A model generated the notes under the pieces. It saw nothing but the letters and a program-made list of their open reading frames with translations, did no database searches and was not told the origin of the DNA. From positions 1-64,000 of the forward strand of contig JAGWZL010000003.1 in assembly GCA_018968815.1 (NCBI GenBank): DNA of 64,000 bases, read 5' to 3'. This DNA comes from Verrucomicrobiota bacterium. GTDB taxonomy: Bacteria; Chlamydiota; Chlamydiia; Chlamydiales; SM23-39. Every line of letters starts with the position of its first letter. The stretch's first letter is position 1. Positions 7,454 to 16,739 of the stretch are shown here, piece after piece. The position numbers and the translations under genes are program-made.

Positions 7454-10067
7454 AACAGTGGCCGTCGTTGGCGCGACTGAAAATGAGGGGAGCGTCGGCA
7501 GAACGGTCATGCAAAATCTCTCCTGTTTCAAAGGAGAGGTGTTTCCGGTCAACCCCAAAAGACCCTCGGTTCTCGGAATCAAAGCCTATCCCGACCTGAA
7601 AAGCATCCCCAAAAAGGTGGAGTTGGTCGTCATTGTCACACCTGCAAAAGCGGTCCCTCAAATCATCAGCGAAGCCGCCGATCTGAAAATCCCCGCCGCC
7701 GTGATCATCTCCGCCGGCTTTAAAGAGATGGGCCCGCCCGGGATCGCCCTCGAACAGGAAATTCTCAAGCACGCTCGCAGAAGCCAAATGCGGATCATCG
7801 GCCCCAACTGCCTCGGCGTCATGAATCCGATCAACCAATTCAATGCCACTTTTGCCGCCGGCATCGCCCATCCTGGAAATATTGCATTCATCTCCCAATC
7901 GGGAGCCCTGTGCACTGCTGTTTTAGATTGGAGTCTCAGCGAAAAAGTAGGCTTTAGCGCCTTTGTGTCAATCGGATCCATGGTCGATGTCGATTGGGGC
8001 GATCTCATCGACTATTTTGGAAATGATCCCCACACCCAGAGCGTTTTGATTTACATGGAAAGCATCGGGAACCCCCGCTCCTTTTTGTCCGCAGCGCGGG
8101 AAGTGTCATTGACCAAACCGATCATTTTGATCAAAGCGGGCAGATCGGCTGAATCGGCCAAAGCGGCCGCGTCTCACACGGGCGCGCTCGCTGGTAGCGA
8201 TGAGGCTTTTAGCGCTGCTTTAAAACGGGTCGGCGTGTTGCGCGTCGATACGATTGCAGAGCTTTTCAGTTTGACCGAAAGTTTGGCCAAGCAGCCAAGA
8301 CCTAAGGGCCCCCACTTGACCATTGTCACCAATGCAGGCGGTCCGGGCGTGATCGCAACCGACGCGCTCGTCGCAAGCGGCGGTAAACTCGCCGCTTTGT
8401 CCAAGCAATCGATGGATGAGCTCAACGCCTTTTTGCCTGCGCCTTGGAGCCACAACAATCCGGTCGACATTTTGGGAGACGCCGACTCGACGCGCTATGC
8501 GAAAGCGATCGAGATCATCGCCAAAGATCCAGATACAGATGGGATTTTGGTCATCTTGACGCCGCAAGATATGACCGATTCGGTGGGAACGGCTGAGCAG
8601 CTCAAACGATTTGCACACATTGGAAAACCCATTTTGGCAAGCTGGATGGGCGCGAAAAGCGTCGCGAAAGGGGACGCCATTTTAACCGAAGAGGGGATCC
8701 CTTCCTTCTCCTTCCCAGATATGGCGTGTAAAACGTTTGCAAACATGTGGAATTACACATTCAATCTCACCCAAATTTACGAAACCCCCAAAGCGGTTCC
8801 AAGCGAAACCAAGCATCGGGATTTAGAGGCGATGTTTAAAAAAGTCCTCTCTGAAAACCGGACGATTCTCGATGAGGTCGAATCGAAAAAGGTATTGGCC
8901 AGCTACAACATTCCTTGCACGCCTACAGAAGTGGCCCACAATCCCAAAGAGGCGGCTCAATTGGCGAAGGGGATGGGTTTTCCAGTCGTGTTAAAAGTCT
9001 ATTCCAAGACGATCACCCACAAAACAGATGTGGGCGGCGTCAAACTCAATCTGCCAAGCGTGGAAGCGGTGGAAAAGGCCTATCAAGAGATCGAATCTTC
9101 CGTATATAAGCTCGTCGGGAAAGAGCACTTTCAGGGCGTCACCGTGCAGCCGATGATCAAGCTCGAGGGGTATGAGCTGATTTTGGGCAGCACCGTCGAC
9201 TTGGAATTTGGTCCTGTGATGCTCTTTGGATCGGGAGGACAGCTCGTCGAAGTCTATAAGGACCGCGCTTTAGGCCTGCCTCCCTTGACGACCACGTCTG
9301 CAAAACGGATGATGGAGCAGACAAAAATCTTCGAGGCGCTCAAAGGGGTGCGAGGACGAAAGGCCATTGATCTCAAAAAACTGGAAGAGATCCTCGTTCA
9401 ATTCAGCAACCTGATCGTAGAGCAGCCTTGGATCAAAGAGTGCGATATCAACCCGCTCCTCGCATCGCCCGATCGATTGATCGCTCTCGACGCACGCGTG
9501 ATTTTGCACGACCCCAAAACGAAAAAAGAGGACTTGCCTAAACCGGCGATTCGACCCTATCCCGTGCAATATGTGGAGCATTGGAAATTGAGCGATGGGA
9601 CGCCGGTGACGATTCGCCCCATCCGCCCTGATGATGAACCGGCTATGACTCGCTTTCACAAAGATCTTTCCAAAGAAACTGTGAGACAAAGTTACTTAGA
9701 AGAGGTCCATTACGACGAGAGAGTGGCCCATCACCGCCTCTTGCGCATCTGCTTTAGCGACTACGACCGAGAAATCACTTTGCTCGTAGAAAAAGGAGAC
9801 GAAATTTTAGGAGTGATCCGCCTCACCAAACTGAGCGGCACTCAAGAGGCGACCTTTGCTTTAACCATCAAAGATCCATGGCAAAAAAAGGGGATCGGTC
9901 AAAAGCTGATGGAAACTATGCTCATGGCTGCAAAAGATGAAAAAGTGCAAAGCATCAAAGCCTATATGCTCGACGAAAATACGGGCATGCAAGCCCTGTG
10001 CAAACATTTTGGCTTTCGCCTCACCAAACAGGGAAAAAGGGTCTTGGCTGAGATCTCGTTCGTTTGA
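7401..10067 (+). CDS. PatZ/YfiQ-type protein lysine acetyltransferase (acyl-CoA synthetase-like plus GNAT)
   Basis: A large fusion of 888 residues. The N-terminal part is NDP-forming acyl-CoA synthetase-like: CoA-binding domain [35 protein letters not shown] and the phosphohistidine-loop motif [13 protein letters not shown] (His near residue 259). It continues with an ATP-grasp part ([40 protein letters not shown]). The last ~165 residues are a GNAT domain ([17 protein letters not shown], then [16 protein letters not shown]). This layout is that of Pat/YfiQ regulators, which acetylate acetyl-CoA synthetase and other proteins. ATG codons at 7374 and 7401 are both possible, and neither has a good ribosome site. 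The later one reduces overlap with the RDD gene. Confidence 0.9.
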   Translation: MNILHRRSPQLDHIFSPKTVAVVGATENEGSVGRTVMQNLSCFKGEVFPVNPKRPSVLGIKAYPDLKSIPKKVELVVIVTPAKAVPQIISEAADLKIPAAVIISAGFKEMGPPGIALEQEILKHARRSQMRIIGPNCLGVMNPINQFNATFAAGIAHPGNIAFISQSGALCTAVLDWSLSEKVGFSAFVSIGSMVDVDWGDLIDYFGNDPHTQSVLIYMESIGNPRSFLSAAREVSLTKPIILIKAGRSAESAKAAASHTGALAGSDEAFSAALKRVGVLRVDTIAELFSLTESLAKQPRPKGPHLTIVTNAGGPGVIATDALVASGGKLAALSKQSMDELNAFLPAPWSHNNPVDILGDADSTRYAKAIEIIAKDPDTDGILVILTPQDMTDSVGTAEQLKRFAHIGKPILASWMGAKSVAKGDAILTEEGIPSFSFPDMACKTFANMWNYTFNLTQIYETPKAVPSETKHRDLEAMFKKVLSENRTILDEVESKKVLASYNIPCTPTEVAHNPKEAAQLAKGMGFPVVLKVYSKTITHKTDVGGVKLNLPSVEAVEKAYQEIESSVYKLVGKEHFQGVTVQPMIKLEGYELILGSTVDLEFGPVMLFGSGGQLVEVYKDRALGLPPLTTTSAKRMMEQTKIFEALKGVRGRKAIDLKKLEEILVQFSNLIVEQPWIKECDINPLLASPDRLIALDARVILHDPKTKKEDLPKPAIRPYPVQYVEHWKLSDGTPVTIRPIRPDDEPAMTRFHKDLSKETVRQSYLEEVHYDERVAHHRLLRICFSDYDREITLLVEKGDEILGVIRLTKLSGTQEATFALTIKDPWQKKGIGQKLMETMLMAAKDEKVQSIKAYMLDENTGMQALCKHFGFRLTKQGKRVLAEISFV

Positions 10068-10124
10068 TGCGGATGCTTGTACAGTTCTGGGCAAAAAATA
10101 TCTAGATGTATTAAGATCTTTTTT

Positions 10125-11516
10125 ATGAAAAGAGCGTATACTTTTGGATTTGCCATTTTGATCGGCTTTCTGATCTGGCTTTTGCCTAGACCGGAAGGGG
10201 TGCAGCCGCAAGCATGGAATCTGCTCGCGATTTTCGTTGCGACGATGATCGCGGTGGTTTTGCGGCCCTTTCCGATGGGGTTTGTCTCTGTGATGGCGCT
10301 TGCCGTGACGGTGGCCACAGGCACGTTGAGCTTTGCCGATGCGTTTAGCGGATTTAGCAATGATGTAGTTTGGCTGATTGTGTTTGCCTTTTTTGTGGCT
10401 CGCGGGTTTATTGCTACGGGCCTTGGCAATCGTCTTGCCTATAAAGTCATGAGTATTCTCGGCAAAAACAGCTTGGGATTGGGGTATGGTCTTGTTGCGA
10501 CCGATTTAATTTTAGCGCCCGCGATCCCCAGTGTGACCGCGCGGATTGGCGGCATTGTTTTTCCCATTGTCAAGGGGCTCGCCCAAATCTTTACTGGCGC
10601 GTCTCACGATCCGAGAATGGGCGGCTTTCTGACTTTGACCTCTTATCAAGGTTCGGCGATTACGAGCGCCATGTTTTTGACAGCTATGGCGGGCAATCCA
10701 TTGATTGCAGAACTTGCCAGGGGGCAGGGGATTGAAATTACCTGGGGCATTTGGGCGATTGCCGCTCTTGTGCCGGGTTTGATCAGTCTTGTGGCCATTC
10801 CTTCGCTGCTCTTTTATCTGATTTCGCCGACGATTCGGAAGACGCCGCATGCCAAAGAGATGGCCTCTAATAAGCTCAAAGAGATGGGCCCCATGAGTTC
10901 CAAAGAGTGGATCATGCTGGGCACATTCGTTTTGATGATTATTCTTTGGATCATCGGCCCAAAAATTGACATGAAGGCGCCGATTGCAGCGATGATCGGG
11001 CTGATTATCTTGCTCTTTAGCGATATTCTGACGTGGAAAGATGTGATTGAAGAGACGAGCGCTTGGGATACCTTCATTTGGTTTGCCACATTAGTCACTC
11101 TTTCTGGATTTCTCAACAAGCTGGGTCTTTCTACTTGGTTTAGCTCTCAAGTTGTCTTTTATGTTTCCGGCTTCTCTTGGATCACCGGTTTCCTCCTCAT
11201 CGCTTTGCTCTATTTTTATACTCATTATTTCTTTGCCAGCGCGGTCGCCCATATTGGGGCGATGTTTGCGCCGCTTTTGATCATTGCGGTTGCTTTGGGA
11301 ACGCCTCCCCAGTTGGCTGTGCTGACACTTGGCTTTTTCAGCAACTTGTTTGCGGGGCTGACCCATTATGGATCGGGTCCTGCGCCTATTTTGTTTGGCA
11401 CAGGATATGTCACGGTCGCGACTTGGTGGAAGTTTGGGTTTATCGTAAGTGTAGCTAACATCGCGATTTGGCTCATTGTCGGCGGCCTTTGGTGGAAAAT
11501 TCTCGGCCTTTGGTAA
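10125..11516 (+). CDS. DASS-family dicarboxylate/2-oxoglutarate transporter (SodiT1-like)
   Basis: An inner-membrane carrier of 463 residues with about 12 hydrophobic helices, of the divalent anion:Na+ symporter type related to plant 2-oxoglutarate/malate translocators. Family features are WLIVFAFFVARGFIATGLGNR, PAIPSVTARIGGIVFP and SYQGSAITSAMFLTAMAGNP (the first SNT-like loop). The equivalent later loop reads FFSNLFAGLTHYGSGPAPILFG. Chlamydiae carry one such gene and probably use it to import host dicarboxylates for their truncated or host-fed TCA cycle. The malic enzyme at 32186 could use the imported malate. The ATG at 10125 is preferred to an upstream TTG. Confidence 0.9.
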   Translation: MKRAYTFGFAILIGFLIWLLPRPEGVQPQAWNLLAIFVATMIAVVLRPFPMGFVSVMALAVTVATGTLSFADAFSGFSNDVVWLIVFAFFVARGFIATGLGNRLAYKVMSILGKNSLGLGYGLVATDLILAPAIPSVTARIGGIVFPIVKGLAQIFTGASHDPRMGGFLTLTSYQGSAITSAMFLTAMAGNPLIAELARGQGIEITWGIWAIAALVPGLISLVAIPSLLFYLISPTIRKTPHAKEMASNKLKEMGPMSSKEWIMLGTFVLMIILWIIGPKIDMKAPIAAMIGLIILLFSDILTWKDVIEETSAWDTFIWFATLVTLSGFLNKLGLSTWFSSQVVFYVSGFSWITGFLLIALLYFYTHYFFASAVAHIGAMFAPLLIIAVALGTPPQLAVLTLGFFSNLFAGLTHYGSGPAPILFGTGYVTVATWWKFGFIVSVANIAIWLIVGGLWWKILGLW

Positions 11517-11526
11517 AAAAAAAGTC

Positions 11527-11555
11527 TTGCAGCAATATGCGTTCATTCTCATAGT
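11527..11555 (+). promoter_or_regulatory. Candidate promoter of the Tyr/His-rich protein gene
   Basis: TTGCAG (11527-11532), 17 bp, CATAGT (11550-11555). A short leader follows with Shine-Dalgarno GAGGAG before the ATG at 11583. Confidence 0.35.
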
Positions 11556-11582
11556 CCAAATTAAGAGGCTTTTGAGGAGCGT

Positions 11583-11882
11583 ATGAAGAAACTAGTGATT
11601 ATTTTTGCATTACTTGTTGAGAGCACAACTCTTGCGGCCATGGTACGTGCGGGGGTTGATGTGGGGCCGCAGCCTGTCGATGGATACTACTATTATGGGT
11701 ACGACGATTGGTATGGTCCTGGGTATTACTATGGGGTGTATTACAACGACTATCCTGCGTATTATGCTTGGAGGCGGCAATACTACTATGGCGGGCCCTA
11801 TTATTACCGCTATCGCCATTATGATGGACATCACCATGGGCATGATCATGGCGGCGGCCATGGTGGCGGTCATCACCACTAA
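11583..11882 (+). CDS. Secreted Tyr-rich protein with a His/Gly-rich tail
   Basis: A 99-residue protein that starts with a signal peptide (MKKLVIIFALLVESTTLAAM). It continues with about 60 residues dominated by Tyr, Gly, Asp and Pro (YYYYGYDDWYGPGYYYG), and ends in a His/Gly-rich tail (HHHGHDHGGGHGGGHHH). No homologous family is recognised. The tail would bind Ni, Cu or Zn ions, and the Tyr-rich middle suggests a surface or cell-wall-like low-complexity protein, possibly cross-linkable. Both roles are inference. A good Shine-Dalgarno and plausible promoter support a real gene. The sulfate permease gene starts 45 bp downstream on the same strand. Confidence 0.75.
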   Translation: MKKLVIIFALLVESTTLAAMVRAGVDVGPQPVDGYYYYGYDDWYGPGYYYGVYYNDYPAYYAWRRQYYYGGPYYYRYRHYDGHHHGHDHGGGHGGGHHH

Positions 11883-11927
11883 GAGACTGTCTAACACAAA
11901 AAATCGATCTCGGAATATAATGCGTTT

Positions 11928-13613
11928 ATGTTCCGAGAATTTCTTCCCAAGTCCTTTCTGATTTTGCGCAAGGGCTACTCCTTTGCGCTGTTTCGCAAAG
12001 ATTTGACGGCGGGCGTGACGGTTGCGATTATTGCGTTGCCGCTTGCGATGGCTTTTGCGATTGCTTCGGGCGTCACGCCTGGGCAGGGGATTTTTACGGC
12101 TATTATTGCCGGTTTTTTGATTTCGGCGCTGGGCGGTTCTCGCTATCAAATTGGGGGGCCTGTTGGGGCGTTTATTGTCATTTTGTACGACATTATTCAG
12201 CGGAACGGTTATGAGGGGCTGGCGGTTTCGACTCTGATTGCCTCTGTCATTTTAGTATTGATGGGGCTTTTTCGTTTGGGGTCGTGGATTAAGTATATTC
12301 CGCATCCTTTGGTTGTGGGTTTTACAACGGGTCTTGCGGTGATTATTTTTTCCTCTCAGATTAAGGATTTTTTTGGGTTAAAAATGGGAACGCCTCCTGC
12401 GCCATTTGTAGAGAAATGGGCCGCCTATATTCATGCTTTTCCGACTTTGCATCTGCCTACATTGTTTTTGGGGCTTGCTACTTTAGCGGTGATTCTTCTG
12501 ATTCGCAAGTTTATTCCGAGATTGCCGTGGGGGATTGGGTCGATTGCGGTGGCCACGCTTGCGGTTTATGTGTTGGATTTGGATGTGGAGACGATTCAGT
12601 CTCGATTTGGGCAAATTCCGAACAGTTTGCCGCGTCCTGCGTTTCCTTCTTTTGCGATTCCGCTTGAGCGGTGGCCAGAAATTTTCACGGATGCGATTAC
12701 GATTGCGTTTTTGGCTGGGATTGAATCGTTGCTTTCTGCGGTGATTGCTGATGGGATGATGGGGACGCGTCACCGATCGAACAGTGAGTTAGTGGGGCAG
12801 GGGGTTGCGAATTTTGCGTCGGTGTTGTTTGGGGGGATTCCGGCATCGGGTGCGATTGCGAGAACGGCGGCCAACGTCAAAAGCGGAGCGCAAACGCCGA
12901 TGGCGGGGATGATTCATGCGATCGTGCTTTTCCTTTTTATTCTCTGTTTGGCGCCGATTGTGAGTCAAGTGCCGTTGGTTGCATTGGCTGCAGTGTTGAT
13001 CATGGTGGCGTGGGTGATGGCTGAAGTGGGTCATTTTATCCATCTTCTCAAGGCGCCGATTGGGGATATGGCGGTGCTGGCAACCACATTTTTGCTGACG
13101 GTTTTCGTCGATATCACTGTTTCTGTCCTTTTTGGGACCATTTTGGCCTGTTTTTTATTTATGAAGCGGATGAGCGATTGTTCGAAGCACACATCTTTGA
13201 CCAAGCTTTTTCAGGAAAAGTCATCTGAAGCCTATGATCCAGATGCGTTGGAGCACAAATCGGTGCCGTCGAATGTGGAGGTGTATGAATTTCAGGGGCC
13301 ATTTTTTTTTGGTGTGGCCGATGTGCTCAAGGATGTTTTGAACAATTTTGAGAAGCCGCCGAAGATTTTCATTCTTCGGATGCGTTTTGTGCCGTTCATT
13401 GATGCTTCTGGGATGAATGCTCTGAAGGAGTTTTACCACAAATGTCAGCGGAGTGGGACAACGCTTTTGCTGTCTGGGGTGAAGGGGCAAACGCAGCTTG
13501 ATCTTTCTTCCTACGGCCTCACAACCCTCATCGGCCCCGACCACATATTCCCCCACATCGACGAAGCCTTAAGTAGAGCCCGTTATCTCGGAGAAGAGAT
13601 AGAAAAAACATAA
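11928..13613 (+). CDS. SulP-family anion permease with STAS domain
   Basis: Inner-membrane transporter of the SLC26/SulP family (sulfate, bicarbonate or dicarboxylates). The family signatures are LTAGVTVAIIALPLAMAFAI, IAGFLISALGGSRYQIGGPVG and HPLVVGFTTGLAVIIFSSQI. In the second half come GIESLLSAVIADGMMG and the loop ASGAIARTAANVKSGAQTP. The cytosolic STAS domain covers about residues 435-550 (VEVYEFQGPFFFGVADVL, LRMRFVPFIDASGMNAL). The substrate cannot be told from sequence. The length of 561 is normal. The stop codon at 13611-13613 touches the left arm of the large inverted repeat, so any downstream gene may have been displaced by that element. Confidence 0.92.
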   Translation: MFREFLPKSFLILRKGYSFALFRKDLTAGVTVAIIALPLAMAFAIASGVTPGQGIFTAIIAGFLISALGGSRYQIGGPVGAFIVILYDIIQRNGYEGLAVSTLIASVILVLMGLFRLGSWIKYIPHPLVVGFTTGLAVIIFSSQIKDFFGLKMGTPPAPFVEKWAAYIHAFPTLHLPTLFLGLATLAVILLIRKFIPRLPWGIGSIAVATLAVYVLDLDVETIQSRFGQIPNSLPRPAFPSFAIPLERWPEIFTDAITIAFLAGIESLLSAVIADGMMGTRHRSNSELVGQGVANFASVLFGGIPASGAIARTAANVKSGAQTPMAGMIHAIVLFLFILCLAPIVSQVPLVALAAVLIMVAWVMAEVGHFIHLLKAPIGDMAVLATTFLLTVFVDITVSVLFGTILACFLFMKRMSDCSKHTSLTKLFQEKSSEAYDPDALEHKSVPSNVEVYEFQGPFFFGVADVLKDVLNNFEKPPKIFILRMRFVPFIDASGMNALKEFYHKCQRSGTTLLLSGVKGQTQLDLSSYGLTTLIGPDHIFPHIDEALSRARYLGEEIEKT

Positions 13614-13919
13614 GAGAGAGAAGAAATAGACGTCGGGCATGCTACGCGCGACTACGCGCGCTGCGCCCCCGCGCCCAGCAGGCTTCATCTCGCTTCGATA
13701 AAACGCGTGCTCGGCTCGGGGGTGTGCAAAGCACTACCCCCACGCCCGAAACGGGCTCTCGCCTGCGCTGCGTTTTCTCTTTGCGAGATGAAGCCAAGGG
13801 CTGGCGCGTCGGCCCCACCTTCGGTGGGTCCCCCCGCGCGCCAGGCATAAGGGGGAGGCCCCCTTCGCATCCCCCACGCTACCGCGTACATACAATCATG
13901 TTCATCAGTGCACATCCCA
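13612..13919 (+). repeat. Left arm of a ~308-bp GC-rich inverted repeat
   Basis: This segment recurs in opposite orientation at 16740-17046 with only about eight differences. It is far richer in G+C than the neighbourhood and contains short palindromes (GCGCGACTACGCGCG, GGCCCCACCTTCGGTGGGTCC). It starts in the polypurine AAGAGAGAGAAGAAAT at the SulP stop codon. Short frames open in all phases but show no protein character. Confidence 0.9.
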
Positions 13920-13944
13920 CCTGAGGTCAATGTCCTGCAATGGC

Positions 13945-15537
13945 CTATGGATCGAACTTCTTCCAGCCCGCGATACCGATGGATTCGTTGACCACCTCGC
14001 GTCCCACGCCGATGCGCAAGCCGGAAGGGCCGAAGCCCCCAACAACGAAGTGGAACAAGCTCCAGTAAAGGTCCTGGCGAAAGATCGAAGCGTCCTCTTT
14101 GCAGCGCGTGTAAGTCTCAGGGCTGTTGTTGAAACACCGTGTTCCTGAATGTCGATGCTCCCAAAGAATTGCCCTTGCTGCGTCAAAAACACCTGGAATT
14201 GTATATCCTGAAGGTAATAACTTTAGTTGAGCATCATAGGACTTATTTCTGCTTCCAGGAATCACACCTTTTGTCATGACCGCATAACAAAAGTTTGGTT
14301 CAGCAGGAGGTAAGGCTGTAGGCATAGCAAGTAGGTCTCGCCTTTCGTCTGGCACAAACAATTTATATCCAGGTCCCCCAGAATCTTTATCAAGCTGATC
14401 CAGAGAGATTAAAGTTGAAGGAATGGGATCGTCGTTAATAGCTACCTGTGGAAACAAAGGGACGACAATATGCGTTTCCGATCTTTTTTTTCCGGGCCAA
14501 ATTGTACAATCTCCCTCTAGAAAATCTTGGAGTGCTCTTGGATAGGGCGGCAAATTGATTGTTTTCGCAGCAGCCCACTGTTTTTTACGTATCACATCAG
14601 ATATAAGTGGCATTTCTACTTGGTTACGAAAAAGCGTCTCCCACTCAATCTGCCCAGCACCACGTGCTCTTTCTGCCGCTGTTAATAGCAGTTCCTTTTT
14701 TTCTTTTGAGTCTTTGATCAAAGGAATTAATTGTTGATACGCATCCCATCGATCAGGAGCATGTGCAATGATTTGTTTATAGATAAAGATACTGTCGTCG
14801 GAGTTATTTTGAGCTGAAGCCTCCTTCATAGCCCACTCTATATTTTCAAGAGATGGACAGGATTGGAGTTTAAGTCCTGCGATTAACGAACTGAAGTCGT
14901 CCCTTTCGCAAAATTTTAAAGTTTCGATTGCCTCTTGAATTTTGTTTTCCTGGAGCTGGTATAAACTTAAATAAAGACGGCTTAGAGTGGCTTTTGTTGG
15001 TTCTCTCAATTGATCATAGAGCGTCGGAATAGGAGCATAATCTGCTGACGCATTTGTATGCTGCAGTGCGCTTCTATAACATGCTAGAGCTTCAGTATAA
15101 TCTTTGCCAGCGATACACATTTGGGCCAGTTCAAAGTATTTGGCTGCGCGTTGCTGGTTTTGGCCCTTAAAATGAGAGCAGGTAGGGACAGGATCTTTTG
15201 GCAGTCGCTCATCGACAAACCTTCGCAGATCATAAACGGAAGTCAGTTGAGTCAGGGAAGCTTTGCATGTTGGGCAAGAGTTGCTCCGAGTCTGCCACTG
15301 TTGGAGTAGAGCTTTCTCGAAAAGGTGTCCGCAATTTGTCACCACAGGATCTTTGGGGAACTCGGCTGTAATGGGACAATTGAGCTTGCTTAACTCGTCG
15401 TTCAGAATCCCCAGCGTGACCTTTCGGACCGCTTCCTCAATTCGAGCGGTGCACAGCTCAAGAGCGGTTGGCTGCGGATGGGCGGGAGGCAGGCAATCCA
15501 CATTGCGGGAACCAGTAGTTCTAATAGGACAACACAT
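13945..15537 (-). CDS. U-box/SP-RING-like protein with TPR-like repeats, putative ubiquitin-ligase effector
   Basis: A 530-residue protein with eukaryote-like parts. Residues 54-95 read CPITAEFPKDPVV then NCGHLFEKALLQQW and CPTC. This is the U-box/SP-RING layout with C54, C69, H71, C88 and C91, fitting E2-recruiting E3 ligases. Helical TPR-like units follow (AAKYFELAQMCIAGKDYTEA, LSRLYLSLYQLQENKIQEA). The C-terminal ~180 residues (WPGKKRSETH, VIPGSRNKSYDAQ, TYTRCKE, VVGGFGPSGL, GIAGWKKF) resemble, from memory and unverified, a conserved C-terminal domain found on many environmental-chlamydial proteins with varied N-termini. No signal peptide is present. The ATG at 15537 has an AAGGA site. The gene lies entirely between the two arms of the inverted repeat. 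Confidence 0.75.
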   Translation of the reverse strand: MCCPIRTTGSRNVDCLPPAHPQPTALELCTARIEEAVRKVTLGILNDELSKLNCPITAEFPKDPVVTNCGHLFEKALLQQWQTRSNSCPTCKASLTQLTSVYDLRRFVDERLPKDPVPTCSHFKGQNQQRAAKYFELAQMCIAGKDYTEALACYRSALQHTNASADYAPIPTLYDQLREPTKATLSRLYLSLYQLQENKIQEAIETLKFCERDDFSSLIAGLKLQSCPSLENIEWAMKEASAQNNSDDSIFIYKQIIAHAPDRWDAYQQLIPLIKDSKEKKELLLTAAERARGAGQIEWETLFRNQVEMPLISDVIRKKQWAAAKTINLPPYPRALQDFLEGDCTIWPGKKRSETHIVVPLFPQVAINDDPIPSTLISLDQLDKDSGGPGYKLFVPDERRDLLAMPTALPPAEPNFCYAVMTKGVIPGSRNKSYDAQLKLLPSGYTIPGVFDAARAILWEHRHSGTRCFNNSPETYTRCKEDASIFRQDLYWSLFHFVVGGFGPSGLRIGVGREVVNESIGIAGWKKFDP

Positions 15538-15932
15538 GATCAATTTCCTTGTGGGAAATATTTTGCGTCACACACTTAGTTTAGTGCAATAAATGAACGC
15601 TTGAAATCCTGGGCTATGAACGTATCTCGACATTCAGAATTTCTGGATACATTTATAGATATCGTCCTCCCCTTTGATTTGGCTTTGCCTCGCAGACTGT
15701 CTCTTATTTGACTAGGGTTCTTATCGGATCTCGAGCTTATCCAGGTAAAAAGTTTCAATCGATTTTTCGGATAAGTTCATAGACTGGATCAAACCAGTCG
15801 TTATAAGACGCTAGCATGAAAATAAAAAGTGGATAAATTTTAATTTAAAAATCAACATGGATAGTATAGAATTATATATAGGAGATCTTTGTAACAAATA
15901 GATATTAACGTAATTAAAAAAAGGATAAAAAA
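15538..15932. other. AT-rich intergenic region (395 bp)
   Basis: No convincing gene. It contains small dyads (GACTGG/CCAGTC at about 15782-15799, and CTTATCC facing GGATAAG at about 15736-15776). The last 120 bp are strongly AT-rich before the orphan gene at 15933. A 60-codon reverse frame at 15576-15758 has no recognisable product. Confidence 0.4.
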
Positions 15933-16367
15933 ATGGAACAAATCACAGCAATTACCAATTTGAATGTAGAATCAGCTTCATTGGCCACCCCAATGTCTAA
16001 CACGAGCTGGCAACAGTTGTTAAGTGAAACTGCTGATGCTTTTACAGGCCAACTCGAGCAAGTGAATGATCTCATACGAGCAGCAGAGAAAAATCCTAAC
16101 CAAAACAAAGCCGAGCTTGTAGCGTTAGGACAATTAAAATCCGATTTGCAAAACGCGCAACTTCAGTTTGAGGCGTATGAGACCCTCCCTCCTTCAAGTG
16201 GCAACGCTCAAGCCATTGCAGCGCTTTTGGCCACCACCTCAGTCGAGGGTCGCGATTTGATCCCCTCAGATCCTAACGCATCTCGCGACGGGTTTGCTAC
16301 GAGAGCCGACTCAATTTACAACGAGTTCAGCGCTTTGGCCGACCAATTTGAAAACATGTTCGCTTGA
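15933..16367 (+). CDS. Orphan 144-residue protein inside the inverted-repeat island
   Basis: Not recognised. The protein is soluble, acidic and rich in Ala, Gln, Asn and Ser. It has a polar Ser/Thr-rich N-terminus (MEQITAITNLNVESASLATP) of the kind often seen in type III secretion substrates. Helical segments include LVALGQLKSDLQNAQLQF and YNEFSALADQFENMF. There is no membrane segment and no cysteine. The Shine-Dalgarno AAGGA stands 8 nt before the ATG in an AT-rich leader, and a hairpin follows the gene. Its location inside the same repeat-bounded island as the U-box protein suggests an accessory host-interaction role, which is inference. Confidence 0.65.
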   Translation: MEQITAITNLNVESASLATPMSNTSWQQLLSETADAFTGQLEQVNDLIRAAEKNPNQNKAELVALGQLKSDLQNAQLQFEAYETLPPSSGNAQAIAALLATTSVEGRDLIPSDPNASRDGFATRADSIYNEFSALADQFENMFA

Positions 16368-16397
16368 CCACGAGGCGCATAATTTTTTGCACCTCAA

Positions 16398-16421
16398 AGC
16401 TCCCCTATCAACAGGGGAGCT
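16398..16421 (+). terminator. Hairpin after the orphan gene
   Basis: AGCTCCCCT / AGGGGAGCT, a perfect 9-bp stem with a 6-nt loop, 31 bp after the stop at 16367. The following T-run is weak (CTTGT), so termination strength is uncertain. Confidence 0.45.
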
Positions 16422-16642
16422 CTTGTAAAGCCCCCCTAGAGAGGCTTCCGGCCCAAAGACATCCCATAGGTTCTTGTTCAGTGTTACGAATGAGATCCAC
16501 GTCACACACGATGCGTTGACTTTCAAAGAGACGCACAATGCATGATTCCCCAAATGCAATTCTCCGCGCCTTTGAGCACTTTTTTCTCAGGGACAAACGT
16601 TTGCCGAATGGAGAGGATCTGCACTGATTAATATGCGCGGGT

Positions 16643-16732
16643 AGCGTGGGGGATGCGAAGGGGGCCTCCCCTTTATGTCTGGCGCGCGGGGGGACCCACC
16701 GAAGGTGGGGCCGATGCGCCAACCATTCAACT
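16643..16732 (-). repeat. Extra partial copy of the repeat arm
   Basis: About 90 bp containing GTAGCGTGGGGGATGCGAAG and GACCCACCGAAGGTGGGGCC, repeated directly at about 16775-16862 inside the right arm. It gives the right side of the island one and a third copies of the repeat. Between 16430 and 16640 no gene is recognised. Confidence 0.8.
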
Positions 16733-16739
16733 TACGCGG

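Noticed and set aside
13724..13924. Open frames such as MQSTTPTPETGSRL inside the GC-rich repeat arms, present in both copies
   Set aside because: All phases are open because of the high G+C and repeat structure. The predicted peptides are Pro/Arg/Gly-rich, no ribosome site is present, and the copies differ in frame effects. The duplication is that of a DNA repeat, not of a gene.
15576..15758. Sixty-codon reverse frame between the U-box gene and the orphan gene, considered as a transposase remnant
   Set aside because: No recognisable transposase motif, no terminal repeats, no ribosome site.
16408..16722. Reverse 104-codon frame overlapping the extra repeat copy, considered as a gene fragment
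   Set aside because: Half of it is repeat DNA. The rest shows no family resemblance and no start signal.
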